From: Hyphomonas sp.
GTDB taxonomy: Bacteria; Pseudomonadota; Alphaproteobacteria; Caulobacterales; Hyphomonadaceae
Reading direction: 5' to 3'
Assembly (NCBI RefSeq): GCF_018402285.1
Contig: NZ_JAGYJH010000003.1
Location: forward strand, 186,001 to 250,000
Length of the DNA: 64,000 nucleotides
In this document: piece by piece, positions 18,209-26,490 of the stretch
Layout of the letters: each line of letters opens with the position of its first letter
Numbering within the stretch: position 1 is the stretch's first letter
Notes under the pieces: model-generated
What the model was told of the DNA's origin: nothing
The model's database searches: none
The model's input: the letters and a program-made list of their open reading frames with translations, nothing else
Made by a program: the position numbers and the translations under genes

Positions 18209-19120
18209 ATGAGCCCCGCCCTTCGCCTTGGATTTCCCGCCGCGCTTCTCTCCTACCTGATCTGGGGGAGCCTGCCGCTTTACATCCGCGCCATGCAGCA
18301 TATCGGCGCCCTGGAGCTTCTGGCCCACCGGGTCATCTGGTCAGTTCCCACCGCCATCCTCTTCATCGCGATTGCCGCTAACTGGCGGGACGTGCGCGCC
18401 GCCTTCACTGGCAGCAACCTCAAATGGCTCACTCTGTCGGGCCTGCTGATCGGCGTGAACTGGGCGATCTATATCTGGGCGGTCAATGCGGGGCGCACGA
18501 TGGAAGCGTCGCTGGGCTATTACATCAACCCGCTCGTCAACGTTCTGTTCGGCATGCTGATCTTCTCCGAGACGCTACGCCCGGCCCAATGGGTCGCTGT
18601 CGCCATCGCCGCCATTGGTGTCGGTGTCATGGCCTTCGCCTTCGGGCGCGTTCCCTGGGTGGCGCTCATCCTCTGCATCACTTTCGCCTGCTATTCGGTC
18701 ATCCGCAAGAAGGTTGCCATCGACAGCCGCGCCGGCTTCCTCGTCGAGGTCGCGCTGCTGGCCCCGGTCGCGCTCGGCTGGCTCATCTGGTTTGCCACCA
18801 CCCAGCCCGAAGGCCGCTGGATGGGGGAAGGGGGCACTGACATTCCGCTCCTGATGGCGGCGGGCCCGATCACGGCGATCCCGCTGATCCTCTACGCCCT
18901 CGCCGCCAAGCGCCTGCGCTTCTCCACCATCGGCATGATGCAGTATATCGGTCCGACCATTCAGTTCCTGATTGCAGTGCTCGTCTTCAAGGAAGGTTTC
19001 GGGATGACCCACGCCGTTGCCTTCGGCTTCATCTGGACGGCGCTTGTCGTCTTCACCGCCGACAGCCTGATGGGCGACGCCAAGGCCCGCCGCCTAGCGC
19101 GCACCGCGCGGCCTGCCTGA
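18209..19120 (+). CDS. rarD: EamA-family transporter RarD
   Basis: 303 residues and about ten membrane helices. SYLIWGSLPLYIRAM, ELLAHRVIWSVP, WAIYIWAVNAGRTMEASLGYYINPLVNVL and GMMQYIGPTIQFLIAVLVFKE are RarD signatures that set it apart from other drug/metabolite transporters. The substrate is unknown; the chloramphenicol-resistance link of the name is not established for this group. It stands alone between two terminators. Confidence 0.92.
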   Translation: MSPALRLGFPAALLSYLIWGSLPLYIRAMQHIGALELLAHRVIWSVPTAILFIAIAANWRDVRAAFTGSNLKWLTLSGLLIGVNWAIYIWAVNAGRTMEASLGYYINPLVNVLFGMLIFSETLRPAQWVAVAIAAIGVGVMAFAFGRVPWVALILCITFACYSVIRKKVAIDSRAGFLVEVALLAPVALGWLIWFATTQPEGRWMGEGGTDIPLLMAAGPITAIPLILYALAAKRLRFSTIGMMQYIGPTIQFLIAVLVFKEGFGMTHAVAFGFIWTALVVFTADSLMGDAKARRLARTARPA

Positions 19121-19139
19121 ATCTGCCTGAACGCGCCAA

Positions 19140-19170
19140 GAAAACAGCGGCCTCCCTCGGGAGACCGCTG
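19140..19170 (-). terminator. terminator after the LysE-family gene, possibly bidirectional with rarD
   Basis: The stem 19145-19156/19159-19170 has one mismatch and a 2-base loop. On the minus strand it is followed by TTTTCTT (complement of 19138-19144), so it suits the lysE transcript ending at 19246. On the plus strand, downstream of rarD, there is no T run. Confidence 0.65.
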
Positions 19171-19245
19171 CAAGATAATCGCATGACGGACATGGAGAGC
19201 TCCAGATCCGTCTCTCCCTCTGCAACTGGCGTGCCAGCAACAGGA

Positions 19246-19863
19246 TCAGCCTCGCGGCGGCATCAGCGCCAGCCAGATCGCAATCGCTGCCAGCATGGAC
19301 GCAAAGGTCAGCCGCGCGCCCAGCGAGGTGCGCCAGCGCTCCAGCCGCCCGCCCAGCTGGCTCGCCAGCAGCACGATCCCGATATGAACGAGCGTCGCCA
19401 CCGTCAGATGGATCAGCCCCAGCACGAGGCTTTGCATCCAGACCGGCCCGTTCGCCGGGTCCACGAACTGCCCGATCAGCAGTACATAGAACGCCAGCGC
19501 CTTGGGATTGAGCACATTGGCGATGAACCCGCGCCGGAAGCCACGCCCTCCCGCCCCATCCACTGGCCCGCCCGCGCCCTTGTCCATCAGCGCGTCAGCT
19601 GCCAGATACAGCATGAACGCCACCCCGGCCCAGTGCAGCGCGGTCAGCACCGCCGGCGCGCTCGCAATCAGCGCGGTGAGGCCGGTAACGGCCGCCAGAA
19701 GCTGCAGCGACAGGCCGGACGCAATCCCGGCAACTGCCGCAAACCCGGCCTTGCGTCCCTCTTTCAGGGTCAGCGCCGCCAGCCAGCCCATGTTCGGGCC
19801 GGGCGTCAGCTCAATGATGGCGACGGCAAAGAGGAATGCGGCCCAGTCCAGCCCGCCGAGCAT
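19246..19863 (-). CDS. LysE/RhtB-family amino-acid exporter
   Basis: 205 residues and six predicted helices. IELTPGPNMGWLAALTLKEGRKAG at the N terminus and FIANVLNPKALAFYVLLIGQF are family hallmarks. It is an inner-membrane efflux carrier, substrate unknown. The start reads TGA-GTG-ATG with the upstream serine-hydrolase stop; ATG 19863 is preferred, though GTG 19866 is possible. Translation is probably coupled. Confidence 0.9.
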   Translation of the reverse strand: MLGGLDWAAFLFAVAIIELTPGPNMGWLAALTLKEGRKAGFAAVAGIASGLSLQLLAAVTGLTALIASAPAVLTALHWAGVAFMLYLAADALMDKGAGGPVDGAGGRGFRRGFIANVLNPKALAFYVLLIGQFVDPANGPVWMQSLVLGLIHLTVATLVHIGIVLLASQLGGRLERWRTSLGARLTFASMLAAIAIWLALMPPRG

Positions 19864-19866
19864 CAC

Positions 19867-20994
19867 TCACAGACAGCCATAAGCCGCCTCCACAAGCCGC
19901 GCTGCGCGCGGATCACCCACCAGCGAGGACGACTGCCGGTTCATCACATAGGCCGCCGCCAGCTCGCGCGCCGGATCGGCAATAGCCATCGACCCGCCCC
20001 AGCCCGAGTGGCCGAGCGTCTCGGGGTTGGGGCCGAAACTGCCATGGTTGTTGATCATGATGCCCGCGCCGAATTTCGTCGGCATCGGCAACACAAGGTC
20101 GGGCCCGTCCACGCGCGGCCGGATCAGCGCCTCCAGCGTGTCGCCCCGCAGAAGCGTCTTTCCCCCGGCCACCGTGCCGCCGCGCGCATAGGCCTCGTAA
20201 AGGCTCGCCACGCCAAGCGCCGTGCCATGGCCGTTGGCAGAGGGGATCTCAATCTCCCGCCAGGTCCGCCCGGCCCGGTCGGGCGAAGACCATTTGTAGA
20301 CAAACGCCGCCCGGCGCTCCGGCGTCAGGTTGCCCAGCGGCGCCAGCGTCCTCGGCCGCAGCATGTCGCCCACGCGCGGCTCGTCTTTCTCAGGCAGGCC
20401 AATCTGGAAATCGATACCTGCCGGCCCGCAGATGTCCTCTTTCAGGATCGCACCCACTGTGCGCCCGGTGATACGTTCGACCACCTCGCCCAGCATGTAG
20501 CCCCAGGTCAGCGGGTGATAGCCATGCGCGGTACCCGGCGGCCACATCGGGGGTAGGGCGGCAATTGCGGCGGCGCAGATGGGCGGGTCCAGCCAGATCG
20601 CCGGGTCGATTTCCGATTCAAAGCCCGGCAGCCCCGCTTGATGGCTTGCCATCTGGCCGATCGTCACCCCGCCTTTGCCTTCAGCGACAAATTCCGGCCA
20701 GACATCGCAGACGGGCGTCTCATAGCCTGCGGGAAGGCTCTCCACTGCCATCGCCAGCACCAGCGCCGAGATTCCCTTGGTCGCTGAATAGATCGGTACG
20801 ATGGTCGTCTCGTCCCATAGGCGTTCCTTTGCCCGGTCGGCCCATCCGCCGCGAATGTCCACCAGCGTCTCGCCGCCGATGCGCAGAGCAAAACACGCAC
20901 CCTGTTCCTCGCCGCTGGCAAAGTTTGCCTCGAAGGCTTCCCTGACTGGCTCAAAGCCGGGGGCAACAAAGCCGGAAACGGGCGTGTCGGTCAT
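19867..20994 (-). CDS. serine hydrolase of the beta-lactamase/EstB family
   Basis: 375 residues. The active-site SATK (SxxK) sits in IYSATKGISALVLAMA, a YHPLTWGYMLGEV tyrosine block replaces YxN, and GHSGWGGSM is the HxG block near the C terminus. This fits class C-like esterases and peptidases (EstB group) rather than secreted beta-lactamases. No signal peptide is seen, so it is probably cytosolic. It is translationally coupled to the exporter downstream, which hints at release and export of an amino-acid-like product (inference only). Confidence 0.88.
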   Translation of the reverse strand: MTDTPVSGFVAPGFEPVREAFEANFASGEEQGACFALRIGGETLVDIRGGWADRAKERLWDETTIVPIYSATKGISALVLAMAVESLPAGYETPVCDVWPEFVAEGKGGVTIGQMASHQAGLPGFESEIDPAIWLDPPICAAAIAALPPMWPPGTAHGYHPLTWGYMLGEVVERITGRTVGAILKEDICGPAGIDFQIGLPEKDEPRVGDMLRPRTLAPLGNLTPERRAAFVYKWSSPDRAGRTWREIEIPSANGHGTALGVASLYEAYARGGTVAGGKTLLRGDTLEALIRPRVDGPDLVLPMPTKFGAGIMINNHGSFGPNPETLGHSGWGGSMAIADPARELAAAYVMNRQSSSLVGDPRAARLVEAAYGCL

Positions 20995-21086
20995 TCAAAA
21001 GGCTCCGCTGTCACATTGATTTCAGGCTGGAAACAGGCCACCCCTTCGACCCCATGAGAACCCTGTCCGTCAAGGAGGCAAGCCCC

Positions 21087-21965
21087 ATGTCCACCCCGCA
21101 CCGTCCCCGCCGCTCCTGCCTCTACATGCCCGGCGCCAACGCCCGCGCCCTGGAAAAGGCCCGCGAGCTGCCCGCCGACACGCTGATCCTGGACCTGGAA
21201 GATGCCGTCGCCCCCGACGCCAAGCAAGAGGCCCGCGACGCCGTCCGCGCGGCTGTATCTGTAGGCGGGTATGGCCAGCGCGAGATCGTCATCCGCATGA
21301 ATGGCCTCGACACGCCATGGGGTCATGACGATCTGCGCGCAATCGCCACGTCCGGCGCCCATGCCATTCTCGCGCCCAAGGTGACCGGCCCCCGCGATAT
21401 CGAACGCCTCAGCACCCTCCTGAAGGAAGCGGGCGCGCCGGACTCCACGGCCCTTTGGGTGATGATCGAAACGCCGCTGGCGATCCTCTCCATCAAGGAC
21501 ATCGCCGCAGCGTCGATCGGCACGCATCTCACCACCTTCGTCATGGGCACGAATGATCTGGCCAAGGAATACCGTGCCCGGATGACAGCCGACCGGCTTG
21601 CCTTCCAGGCCGCGCTCCAGCTCTCCGTCGCCGCCGCCCGCGCATATGGCCTTGTGGCGATCGACGGCGTCTATAACGACATCAAGAACGAGAACGGTTT
21701 CCGCAATGAATGCGAACAGGGCCGCGATCTCGGCTTTGACGGAAAGACGCTGATCCACCCCTCCCAGCTGAAAGAAGCCAACCGCATCTTCGCCCCGAGC
21801 CCCCATGATGTGGAACAGGCCAAGGCCGTCATTGAAGCCTTCGCCGACCCCGCCAATGCGGGGAAGGGCGTCCTGAAGGTTAACGGCAAGATGACAGAGC
21901 TCCTGCACCTGGAAGAAGCCCGCCGCGTCGTGGAGATGGACGCTGCCATCCGCGCGCTTGCCTGA
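21087..21965 (+). CDS. mcl1: HpcH/HpaI-CitE family CoA lyase, probable L-malyl-CoA/beta-methylmalyl-CoA lyase
   Basis: 292 residues of the CitE-type TIM barrel: RRSCLYMPGANARALEKARELPADTLILDLEDAVAP (metal-binding acidic residues), VMIETPLAIL (Glu ligand) and GFDGKTLIHPSQ near the end. Mcl1 splits beta-methylmalyl-CoA to glyoxylate and propionyl-CoA in the ethylmalonyl-CoA pathway. The specific name is inferred from the MaoC/mesaconyl-CoA hydratase gene 1.6 kb downstream. AAGGAGG lies 8 bases before ATG 21087. Confidence 0.78.
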   Translation: MSTPHRPRRSCLYMPGANARALEKARELPADTLILDLEDAVAPDAKQEARDAVRAAVSVGGYGQREIVIRMNGLDTPWGHDDLRAIATSGAHAILAPKVTGPRDIERLSTLLKEAGAPDSTALWVMIETPLAILSIKDIAAASIGTHLTTFVMGTNDLAKEYRARMTADRLAFQAALQLSVAAARAYGLVAIDGVYNDIKNENGFRNECEQGRDLGFDGKTLIHPSQLKEANRIFAPSPHDVEQAKAVIEAFADPANAGKGVLKVNGKMTELLHLEEARRVVEMDAAIRALA

Positions 21966-21983
21966 AAACGGGTGCTGGGGGAG

Positions 21984-22006
21984 GGGCGCCCTGGAAGGCG
22001 CCCTTT
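21984..22006 (+). terminator. terminator after the CoA lyase gene
   Basis: GGGCGCC (21984-21990) pairs GGCGCCC (21997-22003) across CTGGAA, followed by TTT; it is 19 bases past the stop. Confidence 0.75.
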
Positions 22007-22109
22007 ACCCAAGTCACGCGCCTTAAAAACCCAATTATACCAGTTCCGTATCAGGAAATTGGGGTCATCTTCTCCGCTCGCTCCAAGCCCATGCAGTTCT
22101 CTCTCCGGC

Positions 22110-22490
22110 ATGGATCCGAATTCTCAGCTCCCGGAATACTATGCACTGAACGAGCTGCTCGGACGGGCGCGGTTCTTCATCTTGGCGCTGGTCGCGTTCA
22201 TCAAAATTGCCCTTCGCCGTCTCCCCGAGCACCCCTCGCGCCACGCGCTGGGCTATATCACGCGCCGCACTGTCCTTCTGATCGCCAGCACGCTGGGAAT
22301 ACCCACTCCAAGGCGCCCTCCGGCAAGGCCGCCGCCGGCGAAGGCAAAGCTTGCGCCCGGTCCGCGCCCACCGCCGACCTCGACCGGCAAAACTCCCGGC
22401 GCCCACCGCGCTCTCAGCGAGACTGCCTTCAGCCTCCTCCGGGAACTGACAAACGCCGCCTGTCGCACCCTCACCACCAACACCTCCTGA
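22110..22490 (+). CDS. hypothetical protein with one membrane segment
   Basis: 126 residues, no family recognised. ATG 22110 begins MDPNSQLPEYYALNELLGRA, then a hydrophobic helix (about 20-34), a basic stretch, a proline/alanine/lysine-rich linker and a C-terminal ETAFSLLRELTNAACRTL helix. The N-terminal half looks like a real protein; the proline-rich half could be low-complexity. The overlapping frames on both strands look worse. Confidence 0.5.
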   Translation: MDPNSQLPEYYALNELLGRARFFILALVAFIKIALRRLPEHPSRHALGYITRRTVLLIASTLGIPTPRRPPARPPPAKAKLAPGPRPPPTSTGKTPGAHRALSETAFSLLRELTNAACRTLTTNTS

Positions 22491-22519
22491 CGCTTGGCGG
22501 AATTCTCCGTCCCTCTCGC

Positions 22520-22672
22520 GCTGTGCAACCGGGGACATAGGTAACGTTTTAGACCGGGCAGATGGGTGACAGTTTTCACGGCGTGTTCCGTGGTCTGCTT
22601 GGCTTGATACAGTTCAGGCGTTTCTTCTGGTCGATGTGTCCGAGGAGGATAGGACCGATGTAGACACCTCCC
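22520..22672 (-). mobile_element. remnant of an IS481-type insertion sequence (3' end)
   Basis: On the minus strand a short frame ends GVYIGPILLGHIDQKKRLN..., stopping at 22576-22578. This resembles the last 30 or so residues of IS481-family transposases (GPILLGHID...RLN). Beyond the stop comes a sequence ending GTTACCTATGTCCCCGG (complement of about 22533-22549), of the kind found at the ends of such elements. No other transposase sequence lies upstream, so only the 3' tip remains. Family resemblance is from memory. The rest of the 294-base gap (22491-22784) holds nothing I recognise except the arsC ribosome-binding site. Confidence 0.45.
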
Positions 22673-22784
22673 CTGCTTGGCGCAGGAGGATAAGGGCGCT
22701 TCGCCGCTGCTGACCGAACTGGCCCCCTCGACACGCGCCCAAAGGCTCCTACCTCCATTCCAGGCAATGCTCAGGAGATCTCCC

Positions 22785-23132
22785 ATGACCTACATCCTCA
22801 TCCACAATCCCGGTTGCGGCTCGTCGAAGAAGGGGCTGGAGCTTCTCAAAGCCAATGGAATCGAGCCGCAGATCCGCAAATACATGAGCGCTGCCGAACG
22901 CCTTAGCGTAGAGGAACTGAAAGACATCGCCAAAAAGATGGGCACCAAATCCCCCCGAGCCTTCCTTCGCGAGAAGGACGCCGCAGCCGCCGGCCTCGCC
23001 GAAACTGCGCCTGACGCGGAAGTCTACGCCGCGATGGCAGAGAACCCGAAGCTCATCCAGCGCCCAATCGGCCTGAACGGCAAGAAAGCGGTGCTCGGCC
23101 GCCCGAATGAGAAACTGCTCGAAATCGCGTGA
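22785..23132 (+). CDS. arsC: ArsC-family arsenate reductase (glutaredoxin type)
   Basis: 115 residues. NPGCGSSKKGLELLKANGIEP carries the active cysteine (Cys11), and LIQRPIGLNGKKAVLGRPNEKLLEI carries the family arginine block. The family reduces arsenate to arsenite with glutathione/glutaredoxin; SpxA/YffB-like relatives share the fold. The usual CxKS is CGSS here, so activity on arsenate is not certain, and no ars operon partner is nearby. ATG 22785 follows an AGGAGA site. Confidence 0.82.
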   Translation: MTYILIHNPGCGSSKKGLELLKANGIEPQIRKYMSAAERLSVEELKDIAKKMGTKSPRAFLREKDAAAAGLAETAPDAEVYAAMAENPKLIQRPIGLNGKKAVLGRPNEKLLEIA

Positions 23133-23216
23133 TTTCAGGGCTTCAGGAGCCAATTCGGTCAAATTTGATCGATTGGCTTCGCGCTTTCTCAGCCTTGCTC
23201 GGCGATAACGGCTCCC

Positions 23217-23486
23217 ATGTTGCTCATCGCCCTATCTACTGCCGGTCTTCTCCTTGCCTTTTCGGCCTTCGCCGCCTTCGGGCTGCCCTGGCTTCTCATG
23301 GGGAACCGGGCCTTTGAGGAATTCTCCGAGCGGCGCGACCAGCAGATGATGGCCTGTGTCCTCGGCACGGCGGCCGTCACGCTAGCCTGCGTCCCACTCC
23401 TGCATTCAGCCTTCGTTTCGGCCAACCCGCACCTGCAGCTGTTTGCTGAAACCGTCATGGGCGTTCCCGAGCGCTTCTGGAGTTAA
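23217..23486 (+). CDS. hypothetical small membrane protein
   Basis: 89 residues with two likely membrane helices (about 3-28 and 44-64) and a loop rich in charged residues (AFEEFSERRDQQMM). No family recognised. ATG 23217 has no strong ribosome-binding site. It sits in tandem between arsC and the MaoC-family gene. Confidence 0.6.
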   Translation: MLLIALSTAGLLLAFSAFAAFGLPWLLMGNRAFEEFSERRDQQMMACVLGTAAVTLACVPLLHSAFVSANPHLQLFAETVMGVPERFWS

Positions 23487-23534
23487 GCGCCGGAACCCGC
23501 TAAAGGCTCGCCCATCAGAAGATGAGGGCAAGCT

Positions 23535-24587
23535 ATGGTGACCAGCACGAAATCCAATCCGGGCAATTTCTTCGAGGATTTCAAGCCCGGCGAAACCCTG
23601 ATTCATGCCACCCCGCAAACCGTCACCGAGGGCGACATCGCCCTCTACCGTGCGCTGACAGGCAATCGCTACGCCCAGTACTCCTCCGCCGAGTTTGCCA
23701 AGGCCGCAGGTCTACCCGGTCTCTGCGTGGACCCGCTCCACGCCTTCCACGTCGTCTTCGGCAAGACCGTTCCGGACATCTCCCTCAACGCCGTCGCCAA
23801 TCTCGGCTACGCCGATGGCCGCATTCTGCGCCCGGTCGAGCCGGGCGACACGCTGCGGGCCAGTTCCGAAGTGATCGGCGTGAAGGAGAATTCCAACGGC
23901 AAGACCGGCGTTGTCTGGGTGCGCACCAAGGGCCTCAACCAGCGCGGCGAAGAGGTGATGAGCTATGTCCGCTGGGTGATGATCAACAAGCGCGACGCCG
24001 CCTCTCCGGCACCCGAGGAAGTCGTGCCTAATCTGCCTTCGGCAGTCGCTCCGGCAGACCTCACCGGCTTCCCGGAAATGAAGGCCTGGCCCTTCGCCCA
24101 ATCTGGCAGCCGCCACGTCTTCGAGGATTATGAGACCGGCGAAAAGATCAGCCATGTTGACGGCATGACGGTGGAAGAGGCCGAACACCAGATCGCCACG
24201 CGCCTGTACCAGAACACGGCCAAAGTACATTTCGATTCCTATGGCCAGAAGGCCAGCCGCTTCGGCAAGCGCCTCATCTATGGCGGCGTGGTCATCTCGA
24301 TCGCCCGCTCGCTCGCCTTCAATGGCCTCGAAAATGCCGGCCAGATCCTCGCCATCAATGCGGGCACGCATGTGAACCCGCTGTTTGCCGGCGACACGGT
24401 CTATGCCTGGAGCGAAGTACTCGCCAAGGCCGAGCTCTCGGACACCTGCGGCGCCCTGCGCCTGCGGCTCGTCGCGGTGAAAGACGCTGACCCCGCCGCC
24501 TTCATCCACAAAGACGCGGCCGGCAAGCATGACGCCCGCGTCCTGCTCGACTTCGACTACTGGGCCGCCATTCCCCGAGCCCGCTAG
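23535..24587 (+). CDS. mch: MaoC-family hydratase, probable mesaconyl-CoA hydratase
   Basis: 350 residues, a double hot-dog protein. FFEDFKPGETLIHATPQTVTEGDIALYRALTGN opens the first half; FEDYETGEKISHVDGMTVEEAEHQIATRLYQNTAKVHFD and RLIYGGVVISIARSLAFNGLENA form the second. Length and organisation fit Mch, which interconverts mesaconyl-C1-CoA and beta-methylmalyl-CoA in the ethylmalonyl-CoA pathway for acetate assimilation. A CoA lyase that would use its product is at 21087-21965. Other double hot-dog enoyl-CoA hydratases cannot be excluded. Confidence 0.78.
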   Translation: MVTSTKSNPGNFFEDFKPGETLIHATPQTVTEGDIALYRALTGNRYAQYSSAEFAKAAGLPGLCVDPLHAFHVVFGKTVPDISLNAVANLGYADGRILRPVEPGDTLRASSEVIGVKENSNGKTGVVWVRTKGLNQRGEEVMSYVRWVMINKRDAASPAPEEVVPNLPSAVAPADLTGFPEMKAWPFAQSGSRHVFEDYETGEKISHVDGMTVEEAEHQIATRLYQNTAKVHFDSYGQKASRFGKRLIYGGVVISIARSLAFNGLENAGQILAINAGTHVNPLFAGDTVYAWSEVLAKAELSDTCGALRLRLVAVKDADPAAFIHKDAAGKHDARVLLDFDYWAAIPRAR

Positions 24588-24618
24588 CGGAAGGTTGCAG
24601 GCACCCTATATTGAGCCC

Positions 24619-25035
24619 ATGGGCGGCTATCCTCCATATACGGGCTTCACCGAGTTTGCGATTGCGCTGGGCGTGATCCTCTCGGCGATTGTCAGCCTGC
24701 TTGGCACCTCCAGCCGCAAGCGGATGGTGGCGATTGGCGAAGCGCGCCTGCAGGACCTCTCCGAAATGACCGGGATCTTCGACCCCAAACAGCTTTTCGC
24801 GGTCTTCGGTCCGCCGGACATGGGCCGCATCTGGCGCAATGTGACGCTGCATGACGTCCGCCAGGCAAGGGCCCCGGCCGGCTGGCTGATGTCGAGCGAC
24901 CTTGTGGACTATGCCTGCGTTCTGGCCGCCCTTGCCGGCATGGCTTTCAATTACCCCTTCATTCCCCTGCTTTTGCTCGGGGCGTTGGGGGTTCAGGCGG
25001 CGGGCTGGATTGTATCGGCCCGCGTTCCGAAATAA
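24619..25035 (+). CDS. hypothetical membrane protein
   Basis: 138 residues. An N-terminal helix (FTEFAIALGVILSAIVSLLG), a soluble stretch with ARLQDLSEMTGIFDPKQLFAVFGPPDMGRIWRN, then two C-terminal helices. No family recognised. ATG 24619 begins MGGYPPYTGF; upstream in-frame codons overlap the end of mch and are not convincing. It lies in tandem between mch and dapF. Confidence 0.65.
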   Translation: MGGYPPYTGFTEFAIALGVILSAIVSLLGTSSRKRMVAIGEARLQDLSEMTGIFDPKQLFAVFGPPDMGRIWRNVTLHDVRQARAPAGWLMSSDLVDYACVLAALAGMAFNYPFIPLLLLGALGVQAAGWIVSARVPK

Positions 25036-25089
25036 GGGGCAGGGGGGAGTGCGCTTTCGCGCGTCAGGGCAGGTCGAGGGATTTCGGAC

Positions 25090-25899
25090 ATGAAGCTCTG
25101 GAAGATGAACGGCGCAGGCAACGCCTTTGCCATATTCGACGCCCGCTCCACCGCCTTCACGCCGAGCGTGGAGCAGATCCGCAAGATCGCCGCTGACCTG
25201 AAAGCCGATCAGGTGATCGCGATGGAGCGTGATGCCACCAAGGATGTGTTCATGCGCATCTGGAATTCGGACGGATCGGAAGTTTCCGCCTGCGGCAATG
25301 CCACTCGCTGCGTCGGCCTCCTGATGCTGGAGGAGACGGGCAAGGACCGCGTTACCATCCAGACCGAGGCCGACATGCTGCGCGCCTACCGCGCCGAGGG
25401 CGGCCTGATCACTGTGGACATGGGCGCCCCCCTGATGGGCTGGGAAGACATTCCGCTTTCGGAAAAGATGGATGTGCGCGGCGTTGACGTGAAGATCGGA
25501 CCCATCGACGCGCCGATCCTCTCGCGCCCCGCTGTCGTTTCGATGGGCAATCCCCATGCCGTCTTCTTCGTCAAGGATGTGGACGCCTATGACATTCCCG
25601 CCATCGGCCCGCTGGTCGAATGGCACCCCCTGTTTCCCGAGGGCACGAATGTCGGCTTTGCTCAGGTCATCGACCGGAAAACGATCCGCCTGCGCGTCTG
25701 GGAGCGCGCCGCCGGACTGACGAAAGCCTGCGGCACCGGCGCCTGCGCGGCCCTTGTCTGCGCGGCCCGCGCCGGGCTCACCGGCCGCAAGGCCCGAATG
25801 ATCCTCGATGGCGGCGACCTCTTCATCGAATGGCGCGAAAGCGATGACCGCGTCTACATGACCGGCCCGGTCGAGCTGGAATTCGAAGCGCAGATCTGA
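25090..25899 (+). CDS. dapF: diaminopimelate epimerase
   Basis: 269 residues. The two catalytic cysteines are in place: Cys68 in SACGNATRC and Cys214 in KACGTGACA. It converts LL- to meso-diaminopimelate for peptidoglycan and lysine. ATG 25090 starts MKLWKMNGAGNAFAIFD, the expected N terminus. dapF followed by mtaB and ftsY is a common alphaproteobacterial order. Confidence 0.95.
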   Translation: MKLWKMNGAGNAFAIFDARSTAFTPSVEQIRKIAADLKADQVIAMERDATKDVFMRIWNSDGSEVSACGNATRCVGLLMLEETGKDRVTIQTEADMLRAYRAEGGLITVDMGAPLMGWEDIPLSEKMDVRGVDVKIGPIDAPILSRPAVVSMGNPHAVFFVKDVDAYDIPAIGPLVEWHPLFPEGTNVGFAQVIDRKTIRLRVWERAAGLTKACGTGACAALVCAARAGLTGRKARMILDGGDLFIEWRESDDRVYMTGPVELEFEAQI

Positions 25900-25972
25900 C
25901 CCCCTGATCAAGGGCTTGCGCCGGGCGCCGCGCCCGTTCAGTCTGATGGGTAAAATCATGAGGAATCCCGCC

Positions 25973-26432
25973 ATGCGTGCAGCCCTGATCCTTGCGCCCC
26001 TCCTGCTGGCCGCAGCCGCAGCCCAGGCCGAGCCCCTGATGGTCACCAAGGGCCAATGGAGCGTGACGCAGGACATCTATTACGATGCCACCGCCAGTGG
26101 GCAGCCGATTGATCTCCCGCCGGAACACTCCACGATCGACGAATGCTGGTCGCTGGACGAAGAAGTCCTGATCGATGAAAGCATGGTCGAGATGTTCGAA
26201 GGATGCCGGTCAACCGGCGCCGCCAGCAGAACCCTTCGGCCTCGACATCGGCCTCGCCTGCAATTTCGACGGGATTGATATGGGCGGCGGCGTGCTATTT
26301 TCCGTCAGCCATGACAAGAACAGCTTTGTCGCGCAGGTCGACCTTGCCAGCGTCAGCGCCGACCCGGTCGATTTCAAGACGCATATACTGATGATCGGCC
26401 ACCGCACTGGCACCTGCAAAGCCCCCGGCTGA
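25973..26432 (+). pseudogene. secreted DUF3617-like protein, frameshifted
   Basis: ATG 25973 (AGGA 8 bases upstream) gives a signal peptide MRAALILAPLLLAAAAAQAEP, then MVTKGQWSVTQDIYYDATASG and HSTIDECWSLDEE, as in DUF3617-type periplasmic proteins. After MFEGC (about 26206) the frame runs off to a stop at 26278. The coherent continuation (QPAPPAEPFGLDIGLACNFD ... GHRTGTCKAPG) is in the next frame up to 26432. One extra C in TGCCGG around 26207 would explain it. It may be a real pseudogene or a sequence error. Confidence 0.7.
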
Positions 26433-26490
26433 GGCAAAACGGGGCTACACGCTTGCAATTTAGCCCCATCGGCGCGATCTGACGGGCCTT

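Noticed and set aside
22253-22786. 177-codon minus-strand frame over the IS remnant
   Set aside because: Mixed, low-complexity residues; only the short GVYIGPILLGHID stretch in another frame looks protein-like.
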